Shown here piece after piece: positions 59,232-64,000 of a DNA stretch of 64,000 nucleotides. The notes under the pieces are model-generated. The model was not told the DNA's origin. It worked only from the letters and a program-made list of their open reading frames with translations, and made no database searches. The stretch's first letter is position 1. Each line of letters opens with the position of its first letter. Source of the DNA: Larix kaempferi (Eukaryota > Streptophyta > Pinopsida > Pinales > Pinaceae); contig BSBM01000125.1 in NCBI GenBank assembly GCA_027924585.1, positions 439,001 through 503,000 on the forward strand. The letters are read 5' to 3'. The position numbers were made by a program, and so were the translations under genes.

Positions 59232-62200
59232 CATGGTCTTAAAATAACTTATGGAGGAAAACTTTATTTCTTATTTCTTATATATATTCGGTGGTCTTAA
59301 TTAGCATATGGTGGGATTTTTATTGTTGGCTTCCACATTCATAATGAATGAAGTCAAGTCATATTGATGACCGTCCACATCTAATACGTGGTTTTTGTGG
59401 GGAGCTACGATCTCCAAGTGGCATAAGGGGAAGCTTACCTAAGAGTACCTCTCGGTGGAGAAAGGGGAGTTATACCGAGATTAGCTTTTTTGTGGGGGGG
59501 TTGTCCCCATAACGATTACAGAACCCACGAAAACATTACCACACCAATCATGGTAGCTCTCCAACTGTCTAATTATGGAGGTTTTCCAACTACTTACCAC
59601 CACCAAGTGCCCGAGAAACACAACCATGGAGGAGGTGGCTGGTAAGAGCTAGAGGGAAGCATAGGATTGAGAGGGAGGCGATCTCGGCAGTAAGTGGGGG
59701 GATCTTCTACATTAAAATCAAGAAGACAAGGGCAAGTGCATACATCACCCTGAGGGTGGGTAGCTCTCTGTAGAAACTTGGTTATCTAGATTTACATCTT
59801 AGACATGAACGTTCAATCAGCTCTACCGGCTCTACGATGATTTGAGTTCCATATTCACTTAGCTGAGTTTTAATATTATAGTGCGAGATCTTTGCGTGAA
59901 AGAAAAGAAGAGTCTACGCAATGCGCGGAAGAAGAACTGAAGGCAGTGGGACAAGAGTCTGTTGGAACCTTGGAAGGAAAAAGAGAACGGCGAGTACAAC
60001 AAGAAGGGGGATTCATTTCGAAAGGGATAGAGTCGATCTGGTGGAGCCGAATAGCTAATTGCGGCTAGCACTGTAAGGCTTTAAATCAAGACTTATGCAT
60101 TTAAATATTTAGATATGTTTTTGGTTATTAACACAACAAGTGATCTAGGTTGGAGGATATCTCATTATATATTTATGGAAATGCGTATAACGTTTGTTTG
60201 GATAGCATTGCATTTCTCTCGTCTGTTATAAAGACTCCCTATACATAAAATACATCTCAGCAACGATTTACAGGTTGGGCGAGCTCTCCAATGAGAGGAT
60301 CGACCCACGTGCCTTCGTCAGATAGCCCTCTGGTTTTAAAATTAAGTTAACCCTGCATAACCAGATTCATTGGTTCGATCAATGATATCGATCCTTGAGA
60401 TGTTCTGTTATTTATTTAGTTATTTAAATAATAGGAATCACTGCCTAACGCTTTCATAACCAGCGCAGATCCCTGAATAAAAGCTCTTCCTTTTATTTAT
60501 TTATTACTTATTTAGAGGATAAGGATCACTATCAAACGTTATTGCTTCAACATAGTTCCTTGAATAAAGGCTCTGCTTGTAGATGATAGGGATTACTGTC
60601 AAACACTAAAGTTTCAGTATTGATACCTGTAAGAGAGCTTGGAGGGTGGCATTCCCAGATGGAGCCAATCCGAATGTATTGGAGGGTTACCGTATTGAGG
60701 ATGGGGCGTGGGAGTCTATTATTTCGATTGTTGTGTAGCCCTCAAAGGAGAAATCCTTCCTCGTTTTCTCGTTGCTTAACTTATAGTTCATGGAAAGGGT
60801 ATATCCTATAGTATGATAGGTGATATTTTTTTCCTTGAAGGAGCTGGAATACATATCTATGCACATACCGAGATCGGGCGCGCAATAGAATCAGAAGGGA
60901 CCAAACTCGAAAGTATACCTCCGCTTCTGGTATTTTTACTTATAACTAGTATTTTTGCATTGCTAGGATTAATGCACATAGTCATTTTATAATGCATACG
61001 TGTCGGTTGTGATTCCAGCATCTGGTCACTGATCAAGGTTTTACAAAGCTATGCAATTAGTTTATTGCCATTATTAATATCAGTATGATAGATAGAGATT
61101 TAGATTTATGGTTCGTCTTTGTTGTAGTTTATTGCCATCGCGAATCTCAGTATGATAGATAGAATGTCAGATTTATGATTCAACTTCTGCGTCGATTTAG
61201 CTAGGCTACATGCCAATACAAGGATAGCATATTTAATCCATATAGTAACCATCGCAGGCTATGTGTATATATAAAAATAGAAAAACCAAAAGAGATTGTT
61301 TATTAACACATAAATAAAGGAGTAGCGATTTAGATCCATAGATATTTTAAATATGGTGTCTACTTGCTCATATCTGAGTTTTATAGCTTTGGATATCCAT
61401 CCTATGTTGCTCGTTGTCTTAACAAGATGTATGCAGAGAAAGGAATTCCTCTATCACTCGCTTCCTTTCCCAATTACGTAGAGAGAAATAACTCCTTCAT
61501 CGATAACAACAACCTTGCATACGTTTAATTATTTTATTAAGATCGGAGTATTTCTCTGTCGAATACCAGCGTTGATCCTTGTAAAGGATCTAGTATTTTA
61601 TTTTATTAACAAAGTAATCTTCTGTTGAATGCCAGCGTTGATCCTCGGTAAAGGATCTACTTGTGTTATTTTGTCATTTGGATCAAATTAAATTCTGTTA
61701 AGCATCGGCACTGCTTATATAAGCTTTCGAGATTTTATTTGTTCTTAATATACTTAAGACTGCTCGGTTTTGCACCTCATTGCAATCTCATTTAGTTAGG
61801 AATGCATGTAATTGCTAATATATTTCTATAGAACTGGATGCTTACAATTATAAAATAAACCTACGGTTACGATTTGAATAAAGAGATTCTGGTCAGTAAT
61901 AATTTACTTATGTTAAGTAAACTAAAATAGCTACTAGTTTTAGTTGACTGCTAAATATATGTAGCGCTGCTTACAGTGATGAGTTGTACTCAAACTTCAA
62001 CTTCAATAAGAGAATTGTTGTAGTAGTACTCACATTATATTGAGTAATCTCGGTACTTATCTTGGGATAATCAAAATAATCCCTATATGTATATTTTGAC
62101 AAGAAGTCCAAATTATAGTAACCATGTTATTTATATTTTCAAAAGCAATGAGATCTTGGGTGTATTAAGAATTATGAATACGTCATAAGACTTAAAGTTT

Positions 62201-62314
62201 TGTCTTAGCATCTTGGGAATCACAAGCATAAATAAGTCCTTGGATAGTGGAATCATGGGAATATTGCAACAAGTTGTGTTGTAGGATTTTAATCCCTCTT
62301 GTTTAATGAATAAT
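59231..62314. other. No gene seen; several local duplications
   Basis: Short direct repeats are common. ATCACT/ATTACTG..AAACG blocks recur with TTGAATAAAGGCTCT near 60435, 60523 and 60590. A 67-bp unit (AGTTTATTGCCAT...CAGTATGATAGATAGA) occurs at 61058 and 61125. A unit with CCAGCGTTGATCCT and GTAAAGGATCTA occurs at 61567 and 61628. These may be parts of one long decayed LTR, but no boundaries were found. Open frames are short and motif-free. Confidence 0.4.
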
Positions 62315-62698
62315 TGTTAGGAACCCGTGTGAACCCTTCTCTTTACTTTGTTAGTATATTGTTTTTGGACACATTTGCTTTGTAAGTCATCCCGTAGTAT
62401 TTGTTGATCCATAGTTTGTATTATCCCATGGTATTGACCCATAGTATTGGACGCATATGCTTTCTAAGTCGTCCTGTAGTATCATATGTCCCATGATATT
62501 GACCCATAGTATTGGGCATAGACTTAGTATATAAGTGTGTGTTGAGGCCAATGAAGGTACTGTAAAGCTATTTGTATTAAGCTTGCTCAAAGGAGGTAGC
62601 CCCCTCGAAGTGGCCTGTGATCAATAAAGTGATTCTGAGTTCTGTTATTACTTCTATCTCGTGTATTTTCATTAATTAATTGTTGCAGGTTCCTCACA
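62315..62698 (+). mobile_element. Candidate solo LTR
   Basis: It starts TGTTAGGAACC and ends GGTTCCTCACA, near-perfect inverted ends with TG...CA. Inside are a TATA-like element (TAGTATATAAGTG, about 62528) and a polyadenylation-type AATAAA (about 62622) in the order expected of U3-R-U5, plus a local duplication of ACCCATAGTATTGG (62447 and 62501). The 5-bp flanks (ATAAT and TCAAT) match at only three positions, so the insertion is old or the boundaries are slightly off. Confidence 0.5.
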
Positions 62699-63860
62699 TC
62701 AATAAAATAACACATTTTGTGGACGTAGCCCTAGATTGGGTGAACCACGTTAAAAAATGTCTATATTTTGATGTGATTCTTATATGTGTAATTACTTTTG
62801 ATATTATGTTTTTGATGTGTCTCCTCATGTAATTTGGTCTCCTATCTATGGTTTCTTATATATGTTCTTATGTATTTTAATCTCAGGAATAATTGAGGAT
62901 GCGGTATGATCTTATAAGTTAAGAGTAATGGCTATAGTCGTAATTGAAATATTTACTTAATATGTTGTTATGTAAATATATAGATGCAAGTACAACGGAT
63001 CTTCGGTCTTAAAGAGATCCGGAAATAGATGATCAATGAAGTGCTATATGATTATAGGCTAAGTAGTTAATGTGAAAAGTTTTAAAAATACACTAAATTA
63101 TTGACCCAAATTTTGGGTATGTGACAATAACTCCCCAAAAAACGGCGTTCTTATAAGATTGGTATGTTGTTTTTTTCTAAAACATAATGCATATGTCCAC
63201 GTTAGGCCTCGGGTTTTGTATGTAAATTGTCCAAATCTGTAAAAATCATTATGTAGAGTTGTAGATAATATGCGATTCTAGTGCAACGCTATTTTTCCAA
63301 AATTTTCCAAGCTAATTTTATATTTGTTTTAAATTAAGGAAGTCAACAAAGCCCTAAAATGATAAGGTCAAGCGTTAGGCTCCGTTATCATGGTATTAAC
63401 ACAATCAATTTACTCTTTTTTCAGTGCGTAGGTCTTCCAATATAATTGTGCAAGTTCTTTTCCATTTTCAAAATAGGTGAGCCAATCAAAAGTTATAGCT
63501 GAAATACATGACCTATGTTTTATGTAGATATTAGGAAGTAGTGGTATTCCAGATGGAACAATGTTGGGAAGTAGTATCACTTAGGTTGGAACATTGGTAG
63601 GAAGTAGTAGTAACATAATTGGAGCATTGGTTGGATTGAGTAGTAGTTTGGGACAAACTAGTGTAGTAGTGTCATTCCAAGGCTTGATTACACAACTCGG
63701 TCCTAATTGGATGATCCCAGTAAGGTTTACACCTAGTAAGATGGTGGGTACAAATGGAGAATCCCCCCATGAGAAAACTAGAGTTCTGGAGAAAGGGGAA
63801 GGAGATGTCAAGAAAAATTGGTTTCTCTATCAAGCTATATGGAGGTCAAAAGGGATTTAG
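62699..63860. other. No gene supported
   Basis: AT-rich until 63500, then a GTAGTAG / GGAAC-rich stretch with overlapping plus and minus frames (63581-63860) that may be the N-terminal side of a retroelement gag but contains no recognised motif. Confidence 0.35.
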
Positions 63861-63863
63861 GAT

Positions 63864-64000
63864 GCATCCAAGATGATAGAATTTTATAGAAATCTCATAG
63901 GGAGAGCATTACACTGGTACATGAATTTCATGGATTCGCCTCATAGAGGTGTGGCTCTTGTATTATCAAGTGAGGCAACAATTCATTATGGAATTTTAGT
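63864..64000 (+). pseudogene. Possible Ty3/gypsy gag fragment, cut by the window edge
   Basis: The frame from 63864 reads ASKMIEFYRNLIGRALHWYM and then NFMDSPHRGV, resembling the retrotransposon gag pattern (F...L.G.A..WY..). A stop at 63858-63860 precedes it. The frame stays open to the end of the window. Confidence 0.35.

Noticed and set aside
1-64000. tRNA genes
   Set aside because: No cloverleaf with matching A and B boxes was recognised by eye; a covariance-model scan would be decisive.

Overview
The window looks like plant nuclear DNA: AT-rich, intron-interrupted gene pieces with canonical splice signals, Ty1/copia and Ty3/gypsy remnants, a CACTA-type transposon end, and L1-like LINEs whose ORF2 carries a C-terminal RNase H domain. 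The low density of host genes and the heavy load of old repeats suggest a large genome (a gymnosperm is possible), but the species cannot be fixed from sequence alone. I see no complete, intact host gene.

Layout. 1-0.7 kb: four phase-matched exons forming the 3' end of an unrecognised gene, followed by a 583-bp direct duplication and a 257-bp imperfect hairpin. 3.5-4.2 kb: a GTCGG/CCGAC motif array with a minus-strand terminal exon running into it, resembling the end of a DNA transposon. 6.27-6.80 kb: a frameshifted membrane-protein pseudogene. 9.95-10.18 kb: a first exon with a mitochondrial-type presequence, broken by a TAG. 13.8-14.85 kb: a decayed array with a period near 180 bp. 18.66-20.56 kb: a duplicated CACTA terminus plus CT-rich repeats. 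23.39-23.93 kb: a small repeat-bounded element holding a 5S-rRNA-like internal promoter. 27.97-32.63 kb: a structurally bounded copia element (both LTRs, 5-bp target duplication, PBS, PPT) with decayed coding sequence. 33.3-33.9 kb: a CA-rich minisatellite.

36.08-54.39 kb is the most informative part. Two near-full-length LINEs of one family lie in the same (minus) orientation at 36.09-42.16 and 47.93-54.37 kb. Each has ORF1 (DUF4283-like region plus CCHC knuckle), ORF2 (AP endonuclease, reverse transcriptase, zf-RVT, RNase H), a TAATG stop/start overlap between the ORFs, a 257-258 nt 3' UTR, a conserved 3' stem-loop and a poly(A) end. Copy 1 has an uninterrupted 1347-residue ORF2 but a one-base frameshift in ORF1. 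Copy 2 has only in-frame stop codons. Between them are an F-box/LRR-type pseudogene and a third retroposed insertion (45.11-46.99 kb, perfect 18-bp target duplication) that starts inside an RNase H domain and carries a further long reading frame.

54.4-64 kb is AT-rich with short local duplications, a Ty3/gypsy-like 3' end (PPT followed by an LTR-type start at 58.63 kb), a possible solo LTR at 62.3-62.7 kb and a possible gag start at the right edge. Functionally the window is a graveyard of retroelements. The LINEs supply the only long coding sequences, and their proteins would act together: ORF1 binds RNA, and ORF2 nicks the target, reverse transcribes and degrades the template.
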